Assembly: GCA_028278555.1 (NCBI GenBank)
Contig: JANQEA010000043.1
Location: 145,928 to 209,927, forward strand
Source: Candidatus Bipolaricaulota bacterium
GTDB taxonomy: Bacteria; Bipolaricaulota; Bipolaricaulia; UBA7950; UBA9294
Reading direction: 5' to 3'
Length of the DNA: 64,000 bases
Shown piece by piece: positions 22,521 through 30,462 of this stretch. Made by a program: the position numbers and the translations under genes. The stretch's first letter is position 1; every line of letters starts with the position of its first letter. Below the pieces are notes generated by a model that was given only the letters and a program-made list of their open reading frames with translations, ran no database searches and was not told the DNA's origin.

Positions 22521-24803
22521 GTGAACGATCGACGGACGAGTCTGATCGGGGCGAGCGTTCCTCGCCCCGACGCCGTCGACAAGGTCCGGGGTGAGGCGCG
22601 GTTCGCCGATGATCTTACGTTCCCGGGCATGCTCCACGGAGCCGTCGTCCGGAGTCCGCATCCGCACGCTCGCATCCTGAACATCGACCCGAGCACTGCG
22701 CTCGAAGATCCTGACGTCGTCTGCGTTGCCACGCACGAAGACGTTCCCGGGACAAACATCGTTCACGTCATCTACGACGATCAGCCGGCGCTTGCCTCGG
22801 AGACCGTCCGCTATCTCGGCGAGCCGGTCGCACTCGTCGCTGCCACGACGAGACGCGCCGCGAAGCGCGCGGCGGAGAAGGTCGCCGTCGATTACGAGGA
22901 ACTCCCTGTCGTCGACGATCCGGTGATGGCGCTCGAGCCGGGCGCGCCGATCATTGTCGCCGATCCGGCCGCGGCCGAGGGTGGGGGGAACTGCTTCAAC
23001 AAGATGGTCCTTCGCAAGGGCGACGCCGAAGCAGGATTCGCCAAAGCGGATGTGATCGTCGAGGCGGAGTACGCGACCGGGTACCAAGAGCACGCCTACA
23101 TCGAGCCCCAGGGGGCGACGGCCGTCCCGGACGACCTCGGATCGATCGCAATCTACGGCTCTGTCCAGTGCCCGTTCTACGTTCAGAACGCGGCGGCGAA
23201 GGTGATGGGCTTGCCGCTGTCGAAGGTCCGGATCGTCCAGACGTCGACCGGAGGCGCGTTCGGGGGAAAAGAGGACGTACCTTCTCTGATCTGCTCCCTC
23301 GCTGCAGTGATGGCACGGAAGGCGCGACGGCCGGTGAAGCTGATCCTCGATCGGGGCGAAGACGTCCTGACGACGAGCAAGAGGCATCCGTCGCGGGTCC
23401 GATACCGGACCGGGGCCAAGTCTGACGGAACGATCACCGCGATCGAGGTCGACGTCATCCTGAATGCCGGTGCCTATCAGACCCTCTCCTCCGCCGTCCT
23501 CTGGCGGAGCCTCTGCACGGCGGCCGGACCGTACCGCGTACCGCACGTGAAGGTCGATGCAAGATCGGTGGCGACGAACACCGTACCGAATGGGGCCTTC
23601 CGAGGGTTCGGCAGTCCGCAGGTGATCTTCCCGCACGAGTCGCAGATGGATCTTCTGGCCGACAAGCTGGGGATCGACCGAGCCGAGATTCGTCGTCGGA
23701 ACCTGCTGATCCCAGGAGACGAAACCTCAACCGGACAGGTCGTGGCCGACAGCGTCGGCGCCCTCGACACGCTCGATCAGGCGATCGAGATGTCCGAGTG
23801 GCCAAGCCTGCTCGAACGCGTGGCCGCCTTCAACGCGTCGCACGACGACCGAAAACGAGGCGTCGGCCTCTCCAGCGTTATCTACGGTGTCGGCCTCGGC
23901 GGGAAGGCCCCTTTCCTCGACAAGGCAGGGGCGACGATGAAGCTCGAGGCGGACGGTTCGATCGCCGTCGCTGTCGGCACCGTCGAGATGGGCCAAGGTC
24001 TGACGACGATCATGCTGCAACTTGCCGCGGAGGCCCTCGGTGTTCCGATTGACCGTGTCCACATGGCTCCGGTCGACACGAGCCGGGTTCCGGACAGCGG
24101 GCCGACGGTCGCCTCTCGGGGGACGATGATGAGCGGTCTGGCCGTTCTCGATGCGGCCGAGAAACTCAAGGCCAGGATCGGAGCCGTCGCATCGGAGCTC
24201 GGCATCTCTGCAGAGGAGACGGGCACACGGCTGCCTGAGATTGCCTCCTCCTTCTGGCTGCGCAACCTCGATCCGGCCGTCGAAGGGTGGGCGGAGACCG
24301 AGCCGGTCAGCTGGGATCCAGAGACGGGTCTCGGGGACGCTTATCCGGTCTACGCCTACGCGACACACGTCGCTGAAGTGGAGGTTGATACGGCGACAGG
24401 GGAAGCGCACGTCGTCGACTTCATCGCTGTTCACGACTCCGGGATCGTCCTCAACCGGACGCTGGCGACGGGCCAGGTCCAGGGAGGGATTGCCCAAGGG
24501 ATCGGCTTCGCACTGATGGAGGAGATCCCGCAGCGAGAGGGCCGTCTGATCGTGAATGGGCTGACAACCTACCGCTTGCCGACGGTTCAGGACGTCGCGC
24601 CGTCGACGAAGGTCGGCTTCGTCGAGGCTCCCTTCCCATCCGGGCCATACGGAGCCAAGGGGATCGGCGAGGTTCCTTTGATGGCGTCTCATGCCGCCGT
24701 TGCCCGTGCCGTGGCACACGCGACTGGGACTCGGGTCAACGAGTATCCGCTCGACCCGCCGCGCGTCCGCGCACTCTTCGCCACGGTCGATCGACCTTCG
24801 TAG
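22521..24803 (+). CDS. Xanthine dehydrogenase-family molybdenum hydroxylase, large subunit
   Basis: A 760-residue molybdopterin-binding subunit. The N-terminal a/b hammerhead (about 15-130) is followed by Moco domains with GGAFGGKE, FRGFGSPQ, EMGQGLTTI and the catalytic Glu region YGAKGIGEVP. The family hydroxylates purines, nicotinate or related N-heterocycles, or oxidises aldehydes. The [2Fe-2S] and FAD subunits normally encoded beside it are absent; the next gene is unrelated and on the other strand. GTG 22521 starts 13 bases after the carbamoyltransferase stop, with no strong ribosome-binding site. It may supply the ring opened by the amidohydrolase. Confidence 0.9.
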   Translation: MNDRRTSLIGASVPRPDAVDKVRGEARFADDLTFPGMLHGAVVRSPHPHARILNIDPSTALEDPDVVCVATHEDVPGTNIVHVIYDDQPALASETVRYLGEPVALVAATTRRAAKRAAEKVAVDYEELPVVDDPVMALEPGAPIIVADPAAAEGGGNCFNKMVLRKGDAEAGFAKADVIVEAEYATGYQEHAYIEPQGATAVPDDLGSIAIYGSVQCPFYVQNAAAKVMGLPLSKVRIVQTSTGGAFGGKEDVPSLICSLAAVMARKARRPVKLILDRGEDVLTTSKRHPSRVRYRTGAKSDGTITAIEVDVILNAGAYQTLSSAVLWRSLCTAAGPYRVPHVKVDARSVATNTVPNGAFRGFGSPQVIFPHESQMDLLADKLGIDRAEIRRRNLLIPGDETSTGQVVADSVGALDTLDQAIEMSEWPSLLERVAAFNASHDDRKRGVGLSSVIYGVGLGGKAPFLDKAGATMKLEADGSIAVAVGTVEMGQGLTTIMLQLAAEALGVPIDRVHMAPVDTSRVPDSGPTVASRGTMMSGLAVLDAAEKLKARIGAVASELGISAEETGTRLPEIASSFWLRNLDPAVEGWAETEPVSWDPETGLGDAYPVYAYATHVAEVEVDTATGEAHVVDFIAVHDSGIVLNRTLATGQVQGGIAQGIGFALMEEIPQREGRLIVNGLTTYRLPTVQDVAPSTKVGFVEAPFPSGPYGAKGIGEVPLMASHAAVARAVAHATGTRVNEYPLDPPRVRALFATVDRPS

Positions 24804-24822
24804 CGGACCTTCTTGAAGAGAA

Positions 24823-24846
24823 ACGGGGAGGCCGGAGCCTCCCCGT
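24823..24846. terminator. Convergent terminator hairpin
   Basis: ACGGGGAGGC and GCCTCCCCGT pair perfectly around the loop CGGA, between the molybdenum-enzyme gene and the oppositely oriented secreted-protein gene. No long T-run. Confidence 0.65.
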
Positions 24847-24876
24847 CGGGTCGTCTTCGATGCCTGATGGTCTCTG

Positions 24877-25554
24877 CTAGAGGCCGAGCGCGGCGAACAG
24901 GGCCGAGAAATCGATCCCTCCCTGCAGGACGCCCTCGAGCGTCGTGACGCCGAGCATCCCGACGATCGTGTTGAAGAAGTTCTCGATCCCCTCAGCCGGC
25001 GCCGTCATGATGATCGGCATCAGCGAGGTCTGGAGATCCATTCCGAGCGACGTAGCCAGGCCGGCGAGGTACTCGGCGTTGTCCAGGAAGAACTGCTCGA
25101 ACGCGGCGTTCAACGCGGCGGGATTCGCCTCGCGGAGGGCGACAATCCCCTGGCCGAAGAGATACCCGAGCTTCGCGATCGAGGTGAAGTACGGCTTGCC
25201 GGCCATCGACTCACCGGAGAGCCAGACGGCGAACGTCGGAACGGCTGTGGCGGGCTGCCAGTCGAGTTCGAGGGTTCCGTTCGAGACGAGACTTCCGACG
25301 AACGTGAACGACGTGCCGGTCGTTCCTTCCATCGGGACCATCGCGCCGCCGAACTCAATCTTGTTGACGATCGTCACTTCCTCGTCAAATTCGAGGAGCA
25401 ACCCGGTGACATCAACCCCCGTCGTGTTGTTGAACAGCCACACCGCGGTATCGCCAGCGACGTACGTGTCGAACCAGACATCCTGCGCCCACGTCGCAAA
25501 CGACAAGATCGCGACCAGACCCAATACCAGCCCTACGGTCTTGCCTCGCATCAT
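24877..25554 (-). CDS. Secreted protein of unknown function
   Basis: A 225-residue protein beginning MMRGKTVGLVLGLVAILSFA, a signal peptide with cleavage likely after TWA. The first mature half is beta-rich (VWLFNNTTGVDVTGLLLEFD). The C-terminal half is helical and hydrophobic with LEGVLQGGIDFSALFAALGL at the end, which could anchor or oligomerise. I recognise no family. ATG 25554 has AAGGAGG at ideal spacing. It has its own promoter (TTGCCT, 17, TAGAAT) and is followed by a hairpin, so it is likely a single-gene unit. Confidence 0.65.
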   Translation of the reverse strand: MMRGKTVGLVLGLVAILSFATWAQDVWFDTYVAGDTAVWLFNNTTGVDVTGLLLEFDEEVTIVNKIEFGGAMVPMEGTTGTSFTFVGSLVSNGTLELDWQPATAVPTFAVWLSGESMAGKPYFTSIAKLGYLFGQGIVALREANPAALNAAFEQFFLDNAEYLAGLATSLGMDLQTSLMPIIMTAPAEGIENFFNTIVGMLGVTTLEGVLQGGIDFSALFAALGL

Positions 25555-25585
25555 GCCAGCCTCCTTGGCAGAAGAGAATGGGTGC

Positions 25586-25614
25586 ATTCTAGCCGGAGGT
25601 GGAGGGTCAGGCAA
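25586..25614 (-). promoter_or_regulatory. Promoter of the secreted-protein gene
   Basis: Minus strand: -35 TTGCCT (25614-25609), 17-base spacer, -10 TAGAAT (25591-25586), about 30 bases before the start codon. Confidence 0.6.
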
Positions 25615-25621
25615 AGCGTGA

Positions 25622-26305
25622 TCAGCGACCTGAGCGTCGTTCGACGGTGCCTGCGTACGCCTCAGCCCAGCGGAGATCTTCGGGGACGGTGATCTTCAGG
25701 TTGATCGTCTCTCCCTCGACCGTGAAGACGGGCTCTCCCTGCTCGAGGAAGGCCGACGCGTCATCGGTCACCGTGCTGCTTGCCTCCTCCAGAGATCGGA
25801 TGACCAGATCTCGTCGGAAGGCCTGTGGTGTCTGTGCGCGGACGATCGACGAGCGATCGAGAATCTCTCCGACGCGCTCCTTGTTACTGGAGAGTCGGTA
25901 GAGCGTCTCGATCGAGGGAAGAATGGGAACGACGGCTCCGTGGGTCTCCGCCGCGTCGAGGATGCGGTCGATCAACTCGCGGCTGACGAACGGGCGGCAT
26001 CCGTCGTGGATCAAGACGGTCGCCTCGGCGGCGGAACGGATCCCGGCGAGCGACGATTCCCGTCGCGTCGCTCCCCCCGCGACAACCCTCGCAGTCGGCG
26101 CAGTCGGGGAGAGAGCCTCTCGCGCGATTTCGACATCGGAACGATGCACGACGACGACGATCTCCGCGACGCGCGAGACAACAGAGAAGGTCTCGACGGC
26201 GTGGAGGAAGAGCGGGCGTCCGGCGAGTTCGAGGAAGGCCTTCCGTGCGGTGGAACGCATCCGCTCCCCGCGCCCGGCGGCGAGGATCACCGCGCTGGCA
26301 TTCAT
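25622..26305 (-). CDS. ispD: 2-C-methyl-D-erythritol 4-phosphate cytidylyltransferase
   Basis: A 227-residue CTP:MEP cytidylyltransferase of the non-mevalonate isoprenoid pathway. Signatures: VILAAGRGERM (nucleotide loop), GGATRRESSLAGI, VLIHDGCRPFV (usually HDAARP) and DDASAFLEQG. The length matches family members. ATG 26305 overlaps the stop of the upstream lipoprotein gene by ATGA, so translation is coupled. No ispF is fused or adjacent in the window. The frame is open further upstream but those codons lie in the lipoprotein gene. Confidence 0.93.
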   Translation of the reverse strand: MNASAVILAAGRGERMRSTARKAFLELAGRPLFLHAVETFSVVSRVAEIVVVVHRSDVEIAREALSPTAPTARVVAGGATRRESSLAGIRSAAEATVLIHDGCRPFVSRELIDRILDAAETHGAVVPILPSIETLYRLSSNKERVGEILDRSSIVRAQTPQAFRRDLVIRSLEEASSTVTDDASAFLEQGEPVFTVEGETINLKITVPEDLRWAEAYAGTVERRSGR

Positions 26306-26811
26306 CCGCCGGATGGCTCGGTGACCTGAGTGATCTTCATCAGGCTCCCGTCGCTCGGGTCGATGGCATAGATTTCCCAAGCGTCCGAGCGATTCGAGTT
26401 GAAGTAGATCCGCCCGTCGGTCCCCCAGTCGGGGTTGATGTCGTCCTTCTCGTGGGTTGTTAGGCGTGTGACGGTCAGGGTATCGAGATCGATGAGGTAG
26501 ATGTCGACGTTCTCGTTCCGGCTCGATGCGAACGCGAGGCGATCGCCGGCTGGCGCCCACGTGGGAGACCAATCCGGATCTTCGTTCCGGGTCAGCTGCC
26601 GCTCTTCGCCGGTCTCGAGATCCCGGATGTAGAGCTCAAGACTGTCGTCGGTCGGCGATTCGTAGGCGAGGGATCGCCCGTCCGGCGAGAGAGCCGGCTC
26701 CCAGTGGGTGTAGTCGGGCTCGTCGCCTCCGAAGAAGCCGCAGCCCGAGACGAAACAGAGAAGGAGGAGTCCGGCGCAACAGGTTGTCATGAGAGATCTC
26801 ACGATCGCCAT
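26302..26811 (-). CDS. TolB-like beta-propeller lipoprotein
   Basis: A 169-residue lipoprotein. The signal ends in CFVSGC, a lipobox with the lipidated Cys. It is followed by at least three PD40/WD40-like repeats: LSPDGRSLAYES, WAPAGDRLAFASS and WGTDGRIYFNSN. This is too short for a closed propeller, so it may oligomerise or pair with another protein. Likely envelope-located; role unknown. ATG 26811 is used (the next in-frame ATG, at 26790, would also leave a usable signal). It sits between the PIN-TRAM gene and ispD in one operon. Confidence 0.75.
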   Translation of the reverse strand: MAIVRSLMTTCCAGLLLLCFVSGCGFFGGDEPDYTHWEPALSPDGRSLAYESPTDDSLELYIRDLETGEERQLTRNEDPDWSPTWAPAGDRLAFASSRNENVDIYLIDLDTLTVTRLTTHEKDDINPDWGTDGRIYFNSNRSDAWEIYAIDPSDGSLMKITQVTEPSGG

Positions 26812-26816
26812 CCTTT

Positions 26817-27872
26817 CTAGCGTTCCCACCGAGGAGTCTCCCCGGCCGGTTCGACGAAGAGCATTCGGCCTGCCTCCGTCTGCAGCGTGCTCTTGACCGT
26901 CGCCTTGATCGTGCGTCCGACGTGACGGCGACCGTTTTCGACGACGACCATCGTGCCGTCGTCGAGATAGCCAACGCCCTGGTTGATCTCTTCACCGCGA
27001 TCGATGATTTCGACCGAGATCCCCTCTCCGGGAATGAATCGCGGCTTGACCGCATTGGCGAGCTCGTTCACGTTGAGGATCTGTACCCCTTCCACTTGAG
27101 CCACGCGATTCAGATTGAAGTCGGTCGTCACCAGCGTGGCTCCTTCGTCCTTCGCCAGGCGGATCAGCTTCCGGTCGACCTCGCGGATCGAAGGATAGTC
27201 CTGGGTGACGACGCGAATCCGGACATTCTCGTCGTGCATCAGTTCGTTGAGGATATCGAGGCCGCGGCGGCCTTTCCGGCGCCGGAGGCTGTTTGACGAG
27301 TCAGCGATGTTCTGAAGTTCAGCGAGGACGAACTCGGGGACGAGAACCTCTCCCTCGATGAAGCCGGTCGTGAGGAGCGTTCCGATCCGTCCGTCGATGA
27401 TGATGCTCGTGTCGAGGAGCTTCCCTGGCAGGGCCTTCTGGCGGCGGTTTCTCGGAGGAATCGGGGAACCGTCGCCGACCCGCCAGATCGGTCGATCGAG
27501 CGTGAAGCCGATCCGCAGGCCGACCAGCGTGCTTCCGATCAGGAGGAAGCCCTGCGCGACGCGGACCGCGCTACCGGCCGGGAAGGCGATGCCAAGCGCG
27601 AAGTGAAAGACGATCCCGATCAGGGTCGCACCGAGTCCGACGATGAAGCTGTTGGTGAACCGGATCTCGGCGTTCTCCTCGAGCCAGATCGGGAACAGAC
27701 GCTTCCAGATCTGGTGAAGGAGCGTCGCGGCTACGCCTCCGGCCACGGCGCCGAGAATCAGGCTCGTCACGACGGAGGGAATGCCAATCAAGGAGGGGAT
27801 GAGTCGATAGACGGCCGAAGCCCCTCCCGCAGCGATGATGATGGAGGAGAAGAATAGGAGAGAAGAGACCAC
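26817..27872 (-). CDS. Membrane-anchored PIN-TRAM domain protein (YacL-like)
   Basis: A 351-residue protein with about four transmembrane segments in the first 120 residues. A PIN domain follows with acidic residues in LLDTSIIIDGR, VLAELQNIAD and LVTTDFNLNR (about 150-270). The C-terminal TRAM domain (about 285-345) starts at EGISVEIID. This is the YacL architecture of Firmicutes and related phyla. PIN domains are RNases and TRAM binds RNA; the physiological target is unknown. GTG 27872 is chosen for the GAGGAGG about ten bases upstream. It heads the operon containing the lipoprotein gene and ispD. Confidence 0.88.
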   Translation of the reverse strand: MVSSLLFFSSIIIAAGGASAVYRLIPSLIGIPSVVTSLILGAVAGGVAATLLHQIWKRLFPIWLEENAEIRFTNSFIVGLGATLIGIVFHFALGIAFPAGSAVRVAQGFLLIGSTLVGLRIGFTLDRPIWRVGDGSPIPPRNRRQKALPGKLLDTSIIIDGRIGTLLTTGFIEGEVLVPEFVLAELQNIADSSNSLRRRKGRRGLDILNELMHDENVRIRVVTQDYPSIREVDRKLIRLAKDEGATLVTTDFNLNRVAQVEGVQILNVNELANAVKPRFIPGEGISVEIIDRGEEINQGVGYLDDGTMVVVENGRRHVGRTIKATVKSTLQTEAGRMLFVEPAGETPRWER

Positions 27873-27946
27873 AATACCATACCTCCTCGAAGCCGCGGTC
27901 GTGAGGCTGTATCGCAGGCCCCACTTCGCTTTCGTTAGAGTGGATC

Positions 27947-27975
27947 ATTATACGAACCGCTTGTATTGACAACAA
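27947..27975 (-). promoter_or_regulatory. Promoter of the PIN-TRAM/ispD operon
   Basis: Minus strand: -35 TTGTTG (27975-27970), 17 bases, -10 TATAAT (27952-27947). Confidence 0.6.
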
Positions 27976-27994
27976 GATTTCGCTATTGTATTCG
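27966..27994 (+). promoter_or_regulatory. Divergent promoter of prmC, overlapping the opposite promoter
   Basis: A consensus -35 TTGACA (27966-27971), 17 bases and a weak -10 TATTCG (27989-27994). The -35 boxes of the two divergent promoters overlap, so use of one should hinder the other. A CTTGT...ACAAG inverted repeat (27960-27976) covers both. Confidence 0.45.
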
Positions 27995-28021
27995 GCAAAT
28001 GAGGGCTGTCGGCCTTCGTGG

Positions 28022-28894
28022 GTGGGGGGGACGACACTGAGTACCGAGTGGACCATCCGTGAGGTTCTGAACTGGACCCGCGGCTATTTCGAGGCTGCCG
28101 GAATCGTCCAGCCGCGGTTGGAAGCGGAGATTCTCCTCGCACACGCGCTCGATGTCGAACGGCTCAATCTCTACATCTCACCGGATCAACCCCTTACGAT
28201 CGACGAGCGATCGCGATACCGGACGGTCGTCAAACAGCGGCGAGACGGAACACCTCTTCAGCACTTGATCGGCGAAGTTCAGTTCTTCGGGCTCCGTTTC
28301 CGCGTCAGCCGGGATGCCCTGATTCCGCGGCCGGAGACCGAGGAACTCCTCGATCACATCCTGAAGCTCGTGCCGCGCGACCGGGAGATCGGCTGCCTCG
28401 ATCTGGGGACAGGGACCGGCGTGATCGCCGTCTGCCTGGCGCGCTACTTCCCACAGGCGGCTGTGACGGCCGTCGACATCTCCCCGTCGGCCCTCGACGT
28501 CGCTCGAGGAAACGCGGCGCTGAACGGCGTCGAGGACCGGATCGCCTTCGTCGAAAGCGATTGGTTCGACCGCGTCTCCGGCGGCTACGATCTGATCGCG
28601 TCGAACCCGCCGTACGTCGATGAGAAGGACCTGGAGAGGCTTCCGGCCGAGGTGAGAGACCACGAGCCTCGCGAGGCGCTTGATGGCGGCCCTGGCGGCC
28701 TGAGAGAGATCGGGGCGTTGATCGAAGCGATTCCGAGTTACCTGAACTGCGGCGGCCTGGTCTTCCTCGAGATCGGCCGCGGTCAGGACGAAGCGGTGGC
28801 GAAGATGCTGGAGTCGGCAGGCTTCGTCGAGGTACGGATGGAGTCGGATCTCGCCGGAAATCCACGGTACGCGGTGGCAGAATGGCCGTCATGA
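28022..28894 (+). CDS. prmC: Release factor glutamine methyltransferase PrmC
   Basis: A SAM-dependent methyltransferase modifying the GGQ glutamine of release factors. Signatures: LIGEVQFFG and LIPRPETEELLD in the N-terminal domain, the SAM motif LDLGTGTGVIAVCL, and catalytic SNPPYVDEKDL. The start is uncertain. GTG 28022 is annotated, but the family-like N-terminus (STEWTIREVLNW) would begin at a CTG (28037) that has a GGGGGGG six bases upstream; TTG 27986 is a third choice. The 3' end overlaps the ABC ATPase gene by 13 bases. Confidence 0.9.
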   Translation: MGGTTLSTEWTIREVLNWTRGYFEAAGIVQPRLEAEILLAHALDVERLNLYISPDQPLTIDERSRYRTVVKQRRDGTPLQHLIGEVQFFGLRFRVSRDALIPRPETEELLDHILKLVPRDREIGCLDLGTGTGVIAVCLARYFPQAAVTAVDISPSALDVARGNAALNGVEDRIAFVESDWFDRVSGGYDLIASNPPYVDEKDLERLPAEVRDHEPREALDGGPGGLREIGALIEAIPSYLNCGGLVFLEIGRGQDEAVAKMLESAGFVEVRMESDLAGNPRYAVAEWPS

Positions 28895-29544
28895 TCCAGG
28901 TTTCGGAACTCCATTTCTCGACCGAGGATGGCGTCAAGGTTCTCGAGGACATCCATCTACACGTCGAACAGGGAGAGCTCCTCTACCTCGTCGGACCGGC
29001 ATCATCCGGCAAGTCTCTCTTGCTCGGGCTGCTCGGCGGACAGCTTGCGCCGCAGCGCGGGCAGATCCTCGTCCATGGACGGAATGTCGGCCGCCTCGGC
29101 CCCCAGCGGCGGCTTGAGCTTCGTCGGCGGATCGGCTACTTGCCGCAGGGGTTCGCTCCGCTTGCGAGGACGGTCCACGAGAATGTCCTGTTCAAGCTGC
29201 GATCGCTCGGCAACTTCCGCGAGCAGGCGGAGGAGAAAGCGATCCTCGCCCTCGAGGCGACAGGATTGATCCGGCAGCAGGGGATCGAGGCTTCTGAGCT
29301 CTCGTCCCTCGACCGGATCCGCCTCGGACTGGCGCTCGCGGTCTGCGACGATCCACTGCTCCTGTTGGTCGACGAGCCGCTCGAAGGGTTGGACGCGAAC
29401 GAGCGGGCGGAGGCGTGCCTGTTGGTCGATCGGCTTCACACGGGACACCTGACGGTCGTCATTGCGACCCGCGGCCCGCTTCCGGACACCACGCGCGGAA
29501 CCCGGACCGTGCGGATCGTCGATGGGGCGGTGAGTGAATCGTGA
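28882..29544 (+). CDS. ftsE: FtsE-like ABC transporter ATP-binding protein with degenerate signature
   Basis: A 220-residue ABC ATPase paired with FtsX. Walker A is GPASSGKSLL, the Q-loop IGYLPQGF and Walker B LLLLVDEPLEGLD. The signature normally reading LSGGEQQR is SSLDRIR, and the H-loop His is replaced (VVIATRG). ATP binding looks possible, but hydrolysis is probably weak or altered. FtsEX links the divisome to cell-wall hydrolases. Its ATG 28882 lies within the end of prmC, and its stop overlaps the ftsX start (GTGA). A second ATG three codons in (28891) is also possible. Confidence 0.82.
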   Translation: MAVMIQVSELHFSTEDGVKVLEDIHLHVEQGELLYLVGPASSGKSLLLGLLGGQLAPQRGQILVHGRNVGRLGPQRRLELRRRIGYLPQGFAPLARTVHENVLFKLRSLGNFREQAEEKAILALEATGLIRQQGIEASELSSLDRIRLGLALAVCDDPLLLLVDEPLEGLDANERAEACLLVDRLHTGHLTVVIATRGPLPDTTRGTRTVRIVDGAVSES

Positions 29545-30386
29545 ACCCGTTCCTCTTCCTCTTCCGCGAGTTGCTCGGATCGATCCGCGCTCGAAGCGCG
29601 CTCTTCTTCGCGCTGAACGGGCTGTTTCTCTTCCTCTTCCTCGGTGTGGTCGGAACGTTCTTCCTTGTCCCGTCGCCGGAGACGCCTTCGGCCGACGGCT
29701 CGTTGCCGATCGAGGAGATCCAGGTCCAGCTCTCCCCGAGACTCTCCTCGGCGTCGGTCGACCGGATGTATCTCGACATCCGGTCGAGGGAGGATGTCGA
29801 GCGGATCGTCTTTCGATTCTCCCAGGAACTCGATCGAAGCGCATCCGGCGGCGTCTTCGTGATCCGTCCGGCCTCTCCCGGCGCAGCGCCGGCGCTGGTC
29901 GACGAACTCCGCTTGCTGAACGGGGTGACCGAGGTGATCGAGCGAAGAAGTCCGGGCGAGCCGGTCCGGTCTCCGCTGTCGACGTCGGTACGAATCGGCC
30001 TGTTGGCGTCGCTCGTCGTGACGGTCGCGCTCAGCCTCCTCTTCGCGCGGAGCGGGTATCGTGAACTCCTTCGGAGCTTCTCTGGCGAGATACGGCTTCT
30101 TCGCCTCTCCGGAATCTCGGAGAGGATGGTCGTCCCGCTGACCGTGGGAGTCGGAATCCTGATCGGATTCCTGGCGGGTCTTCTTCTGCTCGTCATCCTC
30201 TACGTGATGCACTACGTCGTCATCTCCCAGGGGGTGCCGCCTCGGATCCTCGAGGGATTGACCAGCGGCGGGCGGATTTTCGGGGTCAGCCTGATCAACC
30301 TTCTGCTCGGCGTGGTCCTCGGCGGATTGATCGGGCTCTACGGCGCGAGTCTCCTTGGCTCTCGCGAGTACCGGCCGATTCCCTGA
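29541..30386 (+). CDS. ftsX: FtsX-like permease
   Basis: A 281-residue membrane protein with four predicted helices: about 22-43, 152-170, 196-222 and 246-270. An extracytoplasmic loop (about 45-145) with LDIRSREDVERIVFRFSQ corresponds to the FtsX ECD. The order and length match FtsX, partner of FtsE in division-site peptidoglycan control. GTG 29541 overlaps the ftsE stop. It converges with the flippase-like gene. Confidence 0.85.
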   Translation: MNPFLFLFRELLGSIRARSALFFALNGLFLFLFLGVVGTFFLVPSPETPSADGSLPIEEIQVQLSPRLSSASVDRMYLDIRSREDVERIVFRFSQELDRSASGGVFVIRPASPGAAPALVDELRLLNGVTEVIERRSPGEPVRSPLSTSVRIGLLASLVVTVALSLLFARSGYRELLRSFSGEIRLLRLSGISERMVVPLTVGVGILIGFLAGLLLLVILYVMHYVVISQGVPPRILEGLTSGGRIFGVSLINLLLGVVLGGLIGLYGASLLGSREYRPIP

Positions 30387-30399
30387 CCCATTTCCATAC

Positions 30400-30454
30400 G
30401 AGCAAGCCTGTTCCGCCCAACCGAACTCGGTTCCTCGGTCGTCTGCGCTTGCTC
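30400..30454. terminator. Possible bidirectional terminator
   Basis: An outer stem GAGCAAGC/GCTTGCTC (30400-30407, 30447-30454) encloses a small AACCG/CGGTT hairpin in the convergent gap between ftsX and the flippase-like gene. There is no T-tract. Confidence 0.4.
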
Positions 30455-30462
30455 CGTCGAGT

